Source: Carnegiea gigantea
Lineage: Eukaryota; Streptophyta; Magnoliopsida; Caryophyllales; Cactaceae
Direction of reading: 5' to 3'
Length of the DNA: 64,000 nucleotides
NCBI GenBank assembly: GCA_029747015.1
Contig: JAKOGI010000447.1
Span: 1 to 64,000 of the forward strand
Below the pieces are notes generated by a model. The model was given only the letters and a program-made list of their open reading frames with translations. It made no database searches and had not been told where the DNA came from. The position numbers and the translations under genes are program-made. Every line of letters starts with the position of its first letter. Position 1 is the stretch's first letter. This document shows, piece by piece, positions 13,590 through 24,354 of this stretch.

Positions 13590-14820
13590 GGTCAAGATAA
13601 GGACCTTAAACAAGCACTTTTTGGGGGGCAACCTAAGCTTTATTGCTTTTGAAAAAAAAGAAAAGAGATGTTGTTCGCTTGCCCCCTTTCCTCATTCCAT
13701 CGTTATCCTATAAGTCTTTCCTCCTTTGCTACTTTATGTCATTTCATTGAGGACAATGAAAGTCTTAAGCATTGAGGAGTGAACTTATAGCTCATTTGGG
13801 TGAAAATTATGGATTACGGGGCAAGATTTGTATAACATCTCTTGCATTTGCTTCATATAGATAGATCATTATGTAGTTTTATTTGGACTGTTTCTACATT
13901 TCTTGATTTAATAGGGTATGTAGTTTAGAACATGTAGGTTAGATTTTACATCACAAGAGGAGAAATGTTCAAGCTGGGCTTTCTTAGGCTTTCTAGATAC
14001 CCATCCTTACCCTTCTTTTCATTATCCTCTATGTGCTTTATTGCTTTCCTAAGCTATATTCATCGCCTTCGAAAATAAAAAGTGAAAAATTTATAATTGT
14101 CGAATAAAAATTGTGAAAACCCCTCCTATGGTGATGATGTAAGGGGCGATGATTGATTAATTAGATAGATTGTGTGTTGAGGTGTGACTTGTCTTGGTGT
14201 AGATTTTGTGAAACTGTTTTGATATCACCATTTGTAGTTGCTTCACTTTACGTTATGCACCTTGTTCCCTTGAGATCCGCGTAGTTTGATGTGATTGACC
14301 GCAATACATGGTATTTTTGAGTGAGTTGTTTAACTGTGGTAGATTTTCCCATGAGATCTTGAGCCTAATGACTATTCATTGCATATAGTCTCAACAACAC
14401 TGCAGAGCTAGGACTATTGAGTAAGGTCGTGATGGATTGCATGATATCGGCCCTTCGAGAGCTGAAGTGGGACATTATTGAATCTTGGTTGTGGGGAATG
14501 GAGGATAGGCTTAGGAAGACATAGATTCCCCATCTTATGGACCTGATTGCTAATCTGCTGGCGCACGGCCCTGAAGAAGTCTCGACGTTGAATGACGCCC
14601 CTTCGGCTTCAAGTGACGAGGAGTAGGCATAGGGGTTCGGTTGTATTTCATTTCCTTTGTTGCCCCCTCTATCGTTCATAAAGTTGGTTTATATCTACTC
14701 ACAAACAATAATAAAATAATTATCCCTTGTTATTCGGACTTGATTTTTTACTTGATGCTCTTTCATTCCTCTTTACACGACATTCTCATATGGATTTATC
14801 TTTCCCAGTCTTTAGGCTAT
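13590..14820 (+). other. 3' untranslated region of the Athila/Tat-type element and unresolved junction
   Basis: After the conserved end-of-pol blocks there is non-coding sequence with one short frame near 14430-14620 (ISALRELKWDIIESW…, ending GPEEVSTLNDAPSASSDEE) of unknown meaning. Somewhere between about 14640 and 14820 this element passes into the 3' region of the minus-strand Tat element. Neither element's LTR is seen at the junction. Confidence 0.5.
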
Positions 14821-14869
14821 GTCTAAAGGCCGACGGCCTCTTTTGGGGGACTAGCTATGTAGTGTCCTA

Positions 14870-15357
14870 ACTACTATCGCCTTTAGGGTTTTTTAGTCCT
14901 TCCTTAAAGGTTAAGAACGCGACGGCTGGTTTTCGCCTATGCAGTTGATTAGTCGGCTCTTGGCAAAGACCAAAGTCATTAACGATCGATCCTAGGATCG
15001 TGTTGGAGGACCATTAGCCCCCATTGGAGCTAATGGTTTTAGTGTCCAGCCTTGATGCCGTGTTTAGGGATACTTAGTCCTTCATCGAGGTTAGCAATGT
15101 GTTGTCTGGCCTTAAGGCCAGCTGCCAAGTCCTTAGCCTCCATTGGGGCTAATGATGTATCGCCCAGCCTAAGCTAGATCCTCAGCCCCTATTGGGGCTA
15201 AAGGTATATTGCCCAAGCCTTAGGCCAAGCATGTTGGATCCTTAGCCCCTGCTGGGGCCAAAAGCATTTTGCTCGGCCCTTAGGCCGAGCTACTAGATCC
15301 TTAGCCCCCATTGGGGCTAAAGGTGTATCGCCCGGCCCTTAGGCTAAGCTGCTGGAT
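14870..15357 (+). repeat. Left ~59-bp minisatellite array of the Tat element
   Basis: Units start (TTAG/TCAG) at 15014, 15074, 15133, 15182, 15242 and 15301, with periods 60, 59, 49, 60 and 59; more diverged units reach back to about 14870. The unit consensus holds two dyads: TTAGCCCC-CATT-GGGGCTAA and CGGCCCTTAGGCCG, so each unit can form two adjacent hairpins. It is the same family, in the same orientation, as the array at 29880-30690. Confidence 0.88.
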
Positions 15358-15505
15358 CTCCCATTTCCCTTGGGCCTGTCGGGTTCATGAGGAGAATTGT
15401 AGTTGTAAGGGTTGGTTCCTAGCCGCCATGTGTCACCTTGGGTGTTACGTGTCACGTTGCCGTCCCTTGGAGTTCCTAGGGAAGAGTGCCTCCTTTTCTC
15501 TCTCA

Positions 15506-15529
15506 TACTTCACTTATATAAGTGAAGTA
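15506..15529 (+). promoter_or_regulatory. 24-bp perfect palindrome centred on TATATA, likely promoter of the antisense ORF
   Basis: The sequence 15506-15529 is identical to its reverse complement, with core ACTTATATAAGT. It lies about 260 bp upstream of the ATG at 15790 and has a TATA-like TATATAAG. Between it and the ATG are pyrimidine-rich leader sequence and a possible 3' splice site (TTTGTAG, about 15728-15734). The position fits a core promoter for the plus-strand ORF. The palindrome could instead be a structural or protein-binding element. Confidence 0.55.
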
Positions 15530-15789
15530 GGGTTCCTTGGGGTGAGTCATTTCCTACATTCTCAAAAAGCTTATAGGGAGAGAAGTAAACTTCTGGAGAA
15601 AGAAGCTCTACTCCCTTTATCTGTATTCAAACTTACTGTAGCGCCTTCAGCCCCCTCCTTTGAATCTTGAAAGGACCTATATGTGCCTTCAACCTTGCCT
15701 TCAACTTCTTCCTTCCACGTCTTCATCTTTTGTAGGTATGCCTTTGTACCTCCTTTGAGGATTGTTGTTGTATTTATATTTGTGTGATT

Positions 15790-17170
15790 ATGTCTTCATC
15801 CTGCTCATCGAGTGGGGATGTCCCTGAGGGACCAGCTGGCCCCCAGATAGTGGGCCGCCATTCACAATTTCCTAGCCTCCTTGCCCTAATTGATGGTCGG
15901 GTGGTAGCATACATCCCTCTAAAGAATCAATTTAGGGAGCCCAAAAAGATTCCCTATGCAGTGCCCATATTTGAGCCGAGCACATCCTCGTGGTCTAGCT
16001 GCGAGTATTCCTCCACCCCTAGCCTTCTTAGTATTGAGGAAGAGGTTTCTTATCTGTGGAAGATTAACATAGCTGCCCTTGGTCTAACTGATGTCGAGGA
16101 ACTTCTGAAGGTAAGCCTTGCTCATCTTCTGGTTCCCATAGGTTGAGTGATAATGTCAAGGTTCATTCCACCAACTCCCCTTCAGAGGGGGAAATGAGTA
16201 GCTCGAGAAGGGTCGTGCTTCAAAAGAGAGGCTGCGCTCAGGAAGAGCCGATTTAAGAGGTAGTGGCTGAGGGAATAGTTTTTCCAGGGGTGCCCGAGTG
16301 CTCAGATATTCAAGATGGGCCGAGCACCCACTTCCCCAACTCGAAAGTTGTGAGCTCTCTGAAAAGGTCGGCCCTGAGGAAAAGTACCTTTTGTCTATCA
16401 GATATAGATTCATACTCCCCGAGGCAGATGCCACCGTGAATAAGCCGCCTGCCAAATGTATAGCAATGTACCGGGCGGCCTTTACTTACGGCGTAAGGTT
16501 TTCACTCCACCCCATGATCATAGACATCCTAAATAAGTATGACTTGGCTCTTGCGCAAATTGTGCCCACATCCTGGCACAACATATGTTCTTTCATAGCG
16601 ACGTGCGAGCTACATAGGTTGACGTGCGCAGGCCTATTCGATCCAAAGGGCCCCTAAGGAGACTAGGGACCTTGGGTGGTATTCTTTTAACAACAAGAAG
16701 GGTTTTATGACGGCTATCGAGAAGAATTCCAAGGTTAAGAACTGGAAATATAACTTTCTCTTCATATGCCATGAAGCAGGTTAAGGAGACCTTCCCAATT
16801 TGAATGAAGGGAAGCCGGTCTGAAATCCCTACAGGGAGCCAATCGATGACGAGAAAGGGGCAGCTCACTACTTTCGTTTCTATGTTCGGGAGGATGACCA
16901 TCCTCGACCAATACCCAAATTTATGGCTCAGGTGGTGGATGCCCAGCAGGGGCCTGAGCGAAAGCATAGCAGATCAAGGGAGAGAGAGCCTATGAATTGG
17001 CTCCCTCGGCTGAAATATTTTGCTAATCACTTTTTCTTGGTCGCCGCTGGCCTACTTATCTTTAAAGATTTTTCTAAGAGTACTTAATGTTCCTCTTGTA
17101 TGTAGAGTTTTCTATTGGTTCTGACGTGACTGTATTTTATCTTGTGCAGAGCAAGCAAGGGCGAGGTTGT
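15790..17170 (+). pseudogene. Antisense additional ORF of the Tat element, 5' part ('putative gypsy type transposon' domain)
   Basis: The frame begins MSSSCSSSGDVPEGPAG at 15790 and runs to about 16112, where a consensus donor GTAAGC follows …VEELLK. Further coding runs from about 16298 (LSEKVGPEEKYLLSIRYRF) to AFTYGVRFSLHPMIIDIL and PTSWHNICSFIATCELHRL (about 16480-16620), then, after a frame change, LGWYSFNNKKGFM and NWKYNFLFICHEAG (about 16665-16785). This Y-G-x-R-F-x-L-H-P…W…LF pattern is the plant 'putative gypsy type transposon' domain found in extra ORFs of Tat elements. Function is unknown. An acceptor CAG at 17145-17147 starts an exon that is cut at 17170 by the copia insertion and resumes at 28387. 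Confidence 0.7.
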
Positions 17171-18754
17171 TGTTGACAATATTGGGACATTGTTGACCCC
17201 ATCCTTATGTAATGTGAGGTTTTGATGATAACAAACACAAATGTAATATACACTTGAGTGTGTTGATCGAACAGGTTCCAAATACTGTTTGGAAAGCTTT
17301 GAAATTGCTTGATTAACCATGGTTGAGAACAGGTCTTAAGAACAGTTCCTCAGAACAGCTGAATGGCAAAGAACTTAAAGCACATCAAAGACATGGAGTA
17401 CTTCAGAAACAGCTCTGGGAACAGTTCTGAGTAACATCATAGCAACAGGTCTTAAGAACAGTTCCTCAGAATAGCTGAATGGCAAAGAACTCAAAGCGCA
17501 TCAAAGACATGAAGAACTTCAGGAACAGCTCAGGAAACAGTTACGAGTAACATTACAGCATTGGAGTGACAAGTCAAAATCCTATAGATATTGTCCGGTT
17601 GATTCAACAAGAGTCTTGGTCTGTTATAGGTTTTATTTTCTTAGATTCTTGTTAATATGCCACTTGGAAGATCATGATTTGACATTTACTTGGAATGGTT
17701 TTTAAAAACACTATCTCAGATCAGTTCTGAGATCAGGGTTCAGACTGTTTTCAAGCCAAAATGATTTTTTCACAGTTTTTCTAAAATCTTGGGCTGACGG
17801 TTTTTGAAATTATTTGAGATATATTTTCTGTTATCATTAAACCCAGGATAAGTTATTTTTTTCGCTTTGAAATATATTGTGGAGATTTTGAGTCTAGCTT
17901 TTAGGGGGAATCTTTTACAAAATAAACCAAACTCTTATTTTTGGAATATGAATAAGAAGATGAGAAATTTTGGGATTTGGCTACTAAAAATATTCGTGGC
18001 TTCCTATAATCTGTTGTGCTGCACAAAGATCTTATCCTTGCGGCTCAAGCACACAAAGATCTTGTTACCTTATACTATTTAAGGAGCTCCTCCACCTCCA
18101 TATCAAAATATGTTTTTTACACGGTTTTCACATAAAATTTCAAAGGGTTCTTACACGGTTTTTCAAGGAATTTAACTTGCAAATCATATTTTCAGAAAAA
18201 CCATCAAAGTGTGTGTGAAAATTGAGTCATCTTCCTTAGCATACTAGGAGCAAAATTATACCTTACATTCGCTTAGTTAGAAGCACAAAAGTGAGATGTA
18301 TTTTTATTCTCTTCTTTCATCAAAGTGAGAGTTGAGTGTGTCCAAGCTTAGGGAGGCTTTGGACGTGGGTAATTTGTCTTGGGAAGACAATTACATGAGT
18401 GTGTCCAAGTCTGGGAGACTAGGACGTGGTGTGTAACTAGTCTAAGGGTAGACAGTTACGTGTGTTGCAATTGTAATAGAGAAGGTTACCTTTGTAATGT
18501 GTTTAGCCCGTATAGTGGAAGTGTGTGAAAATTCTACTGGGGTAGGTCGCGGTTTTCGTCTCGGTTGGGCTCGAGGTGTTTCTACGTAAAAATCCGGTGT
18601 TCACACTTTTCTACTTATTTCCGCTGTTTTACACTTTCTGAGCACTTTATAAATAGTTCGTCCGAACAAGGTCTAAGCCTGTTTCCAGAAAATTGCAAAA
18701 ATTTGGCAACACAATTCACCCCCCTCTTGTGTTCGTGTACTCTCAAATCTAACG
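17171..18754 (+). repeat. 5' LTR of the SIRE-type element
   Basis: It starts TGTTGACAATATTGGGACA and ends …TCAAATCTAACG; the 3' LTR ends …AACA, so the last base has changed. A TATA-like TATACTATTTAAGG lies near 18070. It contains an internal 116-bp tandem duplication at 17328-17560. Confidence 0.95.
17328..17560 (+). repeat. 116-bp tandem duplication inside the 5' LTR
   Basis: Copies begin AACAGGTCTTAAGAACAGTTC at 17328 and 17444. The same pair lies in the 3' LTR at 26959 and 27075, so the duplication predates this insertion. Motifs such as GGAACAG and AACAGTT recur within each copy. Confidence 0.9.
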
Positions 18755-18756
18755 AG

Positions 18757-18774
18757 TGGTGTCAGAGCAGGTTC
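18757..18774 (+). promoter_or_regulatory. Primer-binding site (initiator tRNA-Met) of the SIRE-type element
   Basis: TGGTGTCAGAGCAGGTTC two bases after the 5' LTR matches the TGGTATCAGAGC primer-binding site of copia elements, with one changed base. Confidence 0.9.
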
Positions 18775-18810
18775 TCATTAGAAAGATTAACATCTTGAGA
18801 GATCCTAAAC

Positions 18811-20360
18811 ATGAGTACACCACATGGCATGCTTGAGGGGCAATCTATAACTTGACCACCATACTTTAATGGTCAACATTATAGTTGGTAGAAGAATAGA
18901 ATGGAAAACTACATTCAAGCTGAGGACTACGAGTTATGGATGCTTATCAAGAGTGGACCACTCATTCCCACAAAAGTGATCGAAGATGGAAGCAAAGTTC
19001 ACAAAAAGCCTGAAGAGTTCAATTCCGAAGACTTCAAGATGATGGAGAAAAACACCAAAGCCAAAAAACTCTTGTATTTTGGTCTTGGACCGGATGAGTA
19101 CACTCGCATTTCTGAGTGCGAGTCAGGCAAGAACATATGGGACGCCCTTCAAGTAGCTCATGAAGGCACAAATCAAGTGAAGCAATCACGCATTGAGCTA
19201 CTTATGAGAAAATACGAATTGTTTGAAATGGGTGATCGTGAAACGGTGATGGATATGTATACCCGTCCCATATAACAAATGAGTTAAAGTCATTAGGAAA
19301 GTCCTTCACCACTGAAGAGTTGGTGAGGAAGATCCTAAGGTTTTTACCTCATTCTTGGGAAGCCAAAGTCACGGATATTCAAGAAGCCAAGGACTTGAAA
19401 AAGATTACCTTGGATGAGCTTATTGGCAATCTCCAAACCTATGAGCTTAGGAGGAATTCTCAACAAAAAGAGGAGGCCAAGAAGGACCGAGGAATTGCTC
19501 TAAAAGTCATGGAGGAGGATAGCTCGGATCTTGATGATGAAGAAATGGCTATGATCACCCGAAAATTCAAGAAGTTTTTCAAGAAGGCCAAGGAAAATGC
19601 TAAGAAGAAAAACTTCAGCAGGTCGAGGAACAATGATAGAGAATAGTTTTCAAGTTGTTTCAAATGTGGTAAGCTTAATCACATTGTAAAAAACTACCCT
19701 TTGCTGAAAGAGGAACAAGAGCCCGAACAGTCCAGGAAACAGGGCAGAAAACAAGTTGGAAACAGTTCCGCCAGGCGTTCCTCAAGGCCAATGCTTGCGG
19801 CTTGGGGTGATTCTACCGAGGACGAGGAAGGGACTGGAGAAGAAGATGCTACTGCAGCTCTTATAGCCAGAAGTGACTCTGACTCAGATGATGAGCCTCT
19901 GGACAGCTTAGCTCAACTTAAGGATAAGGTACGTGGTCCAAATAAAGCAAAACTTAAAGAGTTATTATTCACTTTGATGGATGAGTGTGATGCTATTAAT
20001 TCTGAAAATTGCATGTTAAAGGATGCATGTTCTGAGTTAAAAAGGGATATTAGAGAATTAGAGCATGAAAACAAAATCCTTAAAAGTGAAAAAATTGAAA
20101 TTGATATGAAGAATATTATTTTGCATGAAGACCTCAATAAGTCCAAAGAGACTTTAAGTATGAAAGAAGAAGCTTTTGCTACTGACTTCACTAAGCTTGA
20201 AAATAAATCCCTTGAACTGAAACAGAAGGTGGAATCCCTGCTTATTGAGAACAGTAAATTGCTTGAAAAATTAAAACAAGTAGAATCAGACCTTACTGCA
20301 AACAGGTGCTGGAACAGGTTCTCACAGGCACTGAATTGGCTGAACACTCACTTTAACTGA
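18811..20360 (+). pseudogene. SIRE-type gag with zinc knuckles and coiled coil
   Basis: The ATG at 18811 opens a frame with two early stops (TGA about 18853, TAG about 18889), then NYIQAEDYELWMLIKSGP, KLLYFGLGPDEYTRIS, IWDALQVAHEGTNQVKQSRI and LLMRKYELFEMG. After a frameshift near 19270 it continues with TTEELVRKILRFLPHSWEAK to RSRNNDRE (stop at 19647), then the CFKCGKLNHIVKNY zinc knuckle (19653-19697), whose last ligand is Tyr in place of Cys. An acidic stretch (DSDSDDEP) and a long coiled coil (about 19920-20340) follow. A second knuckle, CFHCGKMGHYxYTC, is at about 20448-20492. Gag normally forms the particle and binds genomic RNA. Confidence 0.88.
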
Positions 20361-20619
20361 GGCAAAAGAGGATTAGGCTTTGTGACTAAGTGCACCATTT
20401 ACCCTGTTAATAGAAAATATGTGGGATAACCTAAAAATATTGTTTGTTTTCATTGTGGTAAAATGGGGCATTATTAGTATACTTGTCCTATAAAAAGGTA
20501 TGCCATGGAAAAGAACTTGATTCATGTAAAACAAACATGGGTTAGAAAAGATGAGATTTGCACGTCTAAAAGAATGGGACCCAAGTGGATCTGGGTTCCC
20601 AAAACTAACCCCTAATTTG

Positions 20620-22260
20620 TCTTGCAGGCTAAAGTGAGGGGGAGCAACCGAGCACACAACTTAGCAAACAACCACTTGTGGTATATGGATAGCGGTTGTT
20701 CACGGCATATGACTGGTGAAAAATCAAACTTCCTCTCACTTACAGCCTCTGATGGAGGGAGTGTGGCATTTGGAAACGGCAAATCAGGGACAATTATCGG
20801 TATAGGTAAGATAGGTGAGTCACTCCCCTATTCAATTGACAATGTATATCTGGTGGATGGTTTATAACATAATCTACTCAGCGTGTCCCAACTGTGTGAA
20901 AAAGATAACCTAGTGGTGTTTTCTTCAAAACAATGCTTGGTTGTTAATATCAACACAGGAGATGTTGTGTTGAGGGGGAAGCGACATAAAAATGTGTATA
21001 AAGTAAGTATTCTCTCACTTCCCCAAAACAATCTGACTTATTTAAGTGCTTTAAATAATGATGTTCTGCTTTGGCACAAGAGACTAGGTCATGCAAGTCT
21101 CTCACTCTTGAATAAACTTTTCACTAAAGACCTAGTGGTCAGCTTACCTTCCATCAAATTCAATGACGATAAGGTATGTGACGCTTGTGCCAGGGGTAAA
21201 CAAGTCAAAACTTCTTTTAAACTGAAAAACTGCGTTAGCACTACCCGACCTCTTGAGATGCTACATGTGGATTTGTGTGGACCTATGAGGATCACAAGTC
21301 GAGGTGGAAAGAGGTATGTGCTTGTGATAGTGGATGATTACTCTCGTTTCACATGGACCTTGTTTTTGGCTTCTAAAGATGAAACGTTTGAAAAATTTCT
21401 TGCGTTTCTTAAAAAGGTTGAAAAGAGAGTAGGACATTCATTGGTTTGCCTAAGGTCTGATCATGGTACAGAATTTGAAAATTCAAGCTTTGTTGACTAT
21501 TGTAATGAGCATGGTGTTGATCATAACTTTTCAGCCCCAAAAACAGCCCAGCAGAACGGGGTGGTAGAGCGAAAAAATCGTAATCTAGAAGATATGACTA
21601 GAACAATGCTTATTGCTAGTGGTCTTCCTAGAAACTTTTGGGCCGAAACCTTGAACACATCGTGTTACATTATAAATAGATGCATAATCAGACCCATTCT
21701 AAACAAAACTCCTTATGAGCTTCTCAAGGGTAGAAAACCCAATATTACGCACTTGAGAGTATTTGATTGTAAATGTTTTGTGCATAATAATGGGAAGGAT
21801 GCCTTAGGAAAATTTGATCCAAGGAGTGATGAGGCGATATTTCTTGGTTACTCCTCACACAGTAAAGCATACAAAGTGTTTAATAAACAAACCTTGTGTG
21901 TTGAGGAGAGTGTGCATGTGTTATTTGATGAAACTAACTCTCTTGTTGAGGATGATGCACAGGATGCAGAGTTTGAACTGGGCCTAGCTAGAAAAGACTC
22001 ATTGCTCACACATGAGATAGGTAAGAGTTCCGAGGGTGGAACAGAACCGGGAGCTGCTTCCTTGGAAGGAGGGCAAGGTCCGAATCAGACAGGGGGAAGC
22101 ACTGCTAAACCCAATTTGGATCAAAACCAGCCTAAATCATCCGGAACTGGCTCAGAAACAGGCTCCAGAACAGGCTCAGAAACAGTTTCTGAACCTGTTT
22201 CGCCGAGTATTCCAGCAAGAGTAGAAAGCGTGTCTGCGGACCCCCTTACTCCACGACCAT
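20620..22260 (+). pseudogene. SIRE-type protease and integrase
   Basis: The protease block LWYMDSGCSRHMTG is at about 20675-20718, with NGKSGTIIGIG next. A stop at 20865 precedes the integrase frame 20883-22262 (459 residues): LLWHKRLGHASLSLL (His-His half of the zinc finger) and CDACARGKQVKTSF (Cys-Cys half). The catalytic DDE residues are in MLHVDLCGPM, CLRSDHGTEFEN and APKTAQQNGVVERKNR; FWAETLNTSCYIINR follows. All three acidic residues are present. A variable linker rich in Gly/Ser/Thr/Glu (about 22020-22250) leads to RT. Confidence 0.92.
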
Positions 22261-22284
22261 GAAAGCATCAAAGTTCGCACCCCC

Positions 22285-23904
22285 TTGATCAAATTCTATC
22301 TGACATTGATACAGGAGTGCAAACTAGATCCAAGCTTAAAAATTTCTGTGCTTTTCATGCTTTTCTCTCTAATATTGGGCCTAAAAATGTTAATGAAGCT
22401 CTTGCAGATTCAGATTGGGTTACAGCAATGCAAGAGGAGCTTCATTAGTTTGAAAGGAACAAGGTGTGGCATCTTGTACCTCAGCCGAAAGATAGATCAA
22501 TCATTGGCACCAAGTGGGTGTTCCGAAACAAGCTTGATGAGTTCGGAACAGTCACCAGGAACAAGGCCCGGCTGGTGGTTCAAGGCTACAACCAAGAAGA
22601 AGGCATTGATTATGAAGAAACCTTTGCACCTATTGCAAGGATTGAGGCCATTCGAATCTTGATAGCTTTTGCAGTCCACATGGAGATCAAACTCTATCAG
22701 ATAGATGTCAAAAGTGCATTCCTCAATGAATACCTTAAAGAGGAGGTGTATGTGATGCAACCCCCTGGTTTTGAAAGTAAAGAACTTCCTAACTATGTTT
22801 TTAAACTTGACAAAGCGCTTTATGGTTTAAAACAAGCTCCTAGAGCCTGGTATGAATGTTTATCAAACTTTTTATTGGAAAATGGTTTTAGAAGAGGCAA
22901 GGTTGATAATACCTTGTTTCTAAAATCTAAGGGGGAACATTTGTTGATTGTCCAAGTATATGTCGATGATATTATATTTGGTGCAACACACAATGATTTA
23001 TGTGAAGAGTTTTCAAAAATGATAAGGAGTGAGTTTGAAATGAGCATGATGGGTGAGCTTAATTTTTTTCTTAGGCTTGCAAATCAAGCAAACTTCAAAC
23101 GGCACCATGATACATCAATAAAAATATGTCAAGGAATTACTTAAGCGATTTGGAATAGAATCGGCTAAACCCATTGATACTCCCATTTCTCCTTTAACCA
23201 GATTAGTAATGGATGATGGGAGTCCCTCAGTTGAGGAGAAATCCTATAGGGGCATGATAGGATCGCTTCTTTACCTAACTGCTAGTAGACCTAATATTGT
23301 TTTCAGTGTTGGTTTGTGTGCCTGTTTTCAGTCTAAGCCTAAAGAATCATATTTAAAGGCTGTTAAACGGATTCTTAGATATTTAAAACATACACCTGAT
23401 TTGGCTTTATGGTATCCTAAAGGATGCAACTTTCACCTTGTTGGATATGTTGATGCTGACTATGCAGGTTTCTTGGTTGATAGAAAAAGCACCTCAGGTA
23501 TGGCTCATTTTCTGGGACCCTGTTTGGTATCTTGGGCAACCAAGAAACAACACTCAGTTGCCATGTCCACAGCAGAAGCTGAATATGTTGCAGCTGCTTC
23601 TTGTTGTGCTCAACTATTATGGATAAGGCAACAACTCAAAGATTTTTGTGTTGACGCGGGATGCATTCCCATATTTTGTGATTATATAAGTGCAATTAAT
23701 ATTTCCAAAAACCCTTGTCAACATAAAAGGACTAAACATATTGACATTCGTCATTATTTTTTGAGAGACAATGTTGAAAAAGGCTTGGTTTCAATGAATT
23801 TCTGTGCCACTAATAAGCAAATTGCTGATATTTTCACCAAGGCACTGAATAGAGAACAGTTTGAAAAGAACAGTTTGGAACTGGGTCTGATTAAAATGAC
23901 TTGA
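22285..23904 (+). pseudogene. SIRE-type reverse transcriptase and RNase H, frameshifted
   Basis: RT: a TAG stop at 22447-22449 lies in the [18 protein letters not shown] block; the frame 22464-23144 holds [58 protein letters not shown] and the catalytic VYVDDIIFG (about 22957-22983). A one-base gain near 23075-23080 shifts the frame. RNase H is 23209-23904: YRGMIGSLLYLTASRPN, GYVDADYAGF, MSTAEAEYVAA, INISKNP and HIDIRHYFLRDNV, ending LELGLIKMT. Except for the stop and the shift the enzyme looks well preserved. Confidence 0.92.
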
Positions 23905-24354
23905 GAATGCCTAATTAACCCCCAATGCTTGTCTAGTTAAAGGGCCTTTCAGGTCAAACCTGTTAAAATTATTGATTACAGTCAAACTTGGTGCTATATT
24001 TAGCACATGTGTGGAATACAGCTTGTTGACACTCGTTGAGATCTGATGATATTGCCCTTATTGTCCTATGTTACCGAACAACTGACCGTAGAAACAAGCA
24101 CCAAGAACAGGCATGGCCACTGTTTGTCACTTTGTGCGAATCAGGTAGTTAATTCCGTTGTTGAGAATTTATTTTGAAGCGTGCGTGGCTAGGAGACTTA
24201 ATGCTCCTCTTTTCCGGTTGAAAGCCAGTTGACCCCTTAACTCCCTTGCCTGCTCACGTTGCTCATCAGCCACCAAATATATCTCTCAATCTCCCTCTCT
24301 TACTCAAACCAAAACCCTAATCTCTCAAAAAACCCAAGCTTCTCTTCACCATCA

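Larger units (their letters stand above)
9691..14700 (+). mobile_element. Athila/Tat-type Ty3/gypsy element with gag and protease only
   Basis: A 5' LTR (9691-10982), a PBS, gag and an aspartic protease are followed directly by a 3' untranslated region; RT, RNase H and integrase are absent. The 3' region has the ACCTTAAACAAGCACTTTTTGGGGGGCAAC-type and TCATTGAGGACAATG-type blocks (about 13601-13635 and 13741-13760) that mark the end of coding in this group. No 3' LTR matching 9691-10982 is found, so the right end (about 14.7 kb) is an estimate and the element is truncated. The lack of pol may be ancestral (a non-autonomous family) or a deletion. Confidence 0.78.

Noticed and set aside
15014..15350. 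Tandem hairpins as a bank of transcription terminators or small RNA genes
   Set aside because: They are degenerate minisatellite units without promoter elements or a T-tract, so only a structural repeat can be claimed.
19913..20347. 144-residue minus-strand frame rich in Ser/Phe
   Set aside because: It is the antisense shadow of the gag coiled coil, whose plus-strand reading has clear family similarity.
24259..24354. Longer start for the SIRE downstream ORF
   Set aside because: The upstream part is pyrimidine-rich leader-like sequence; the ATG at 24355 is the better start.
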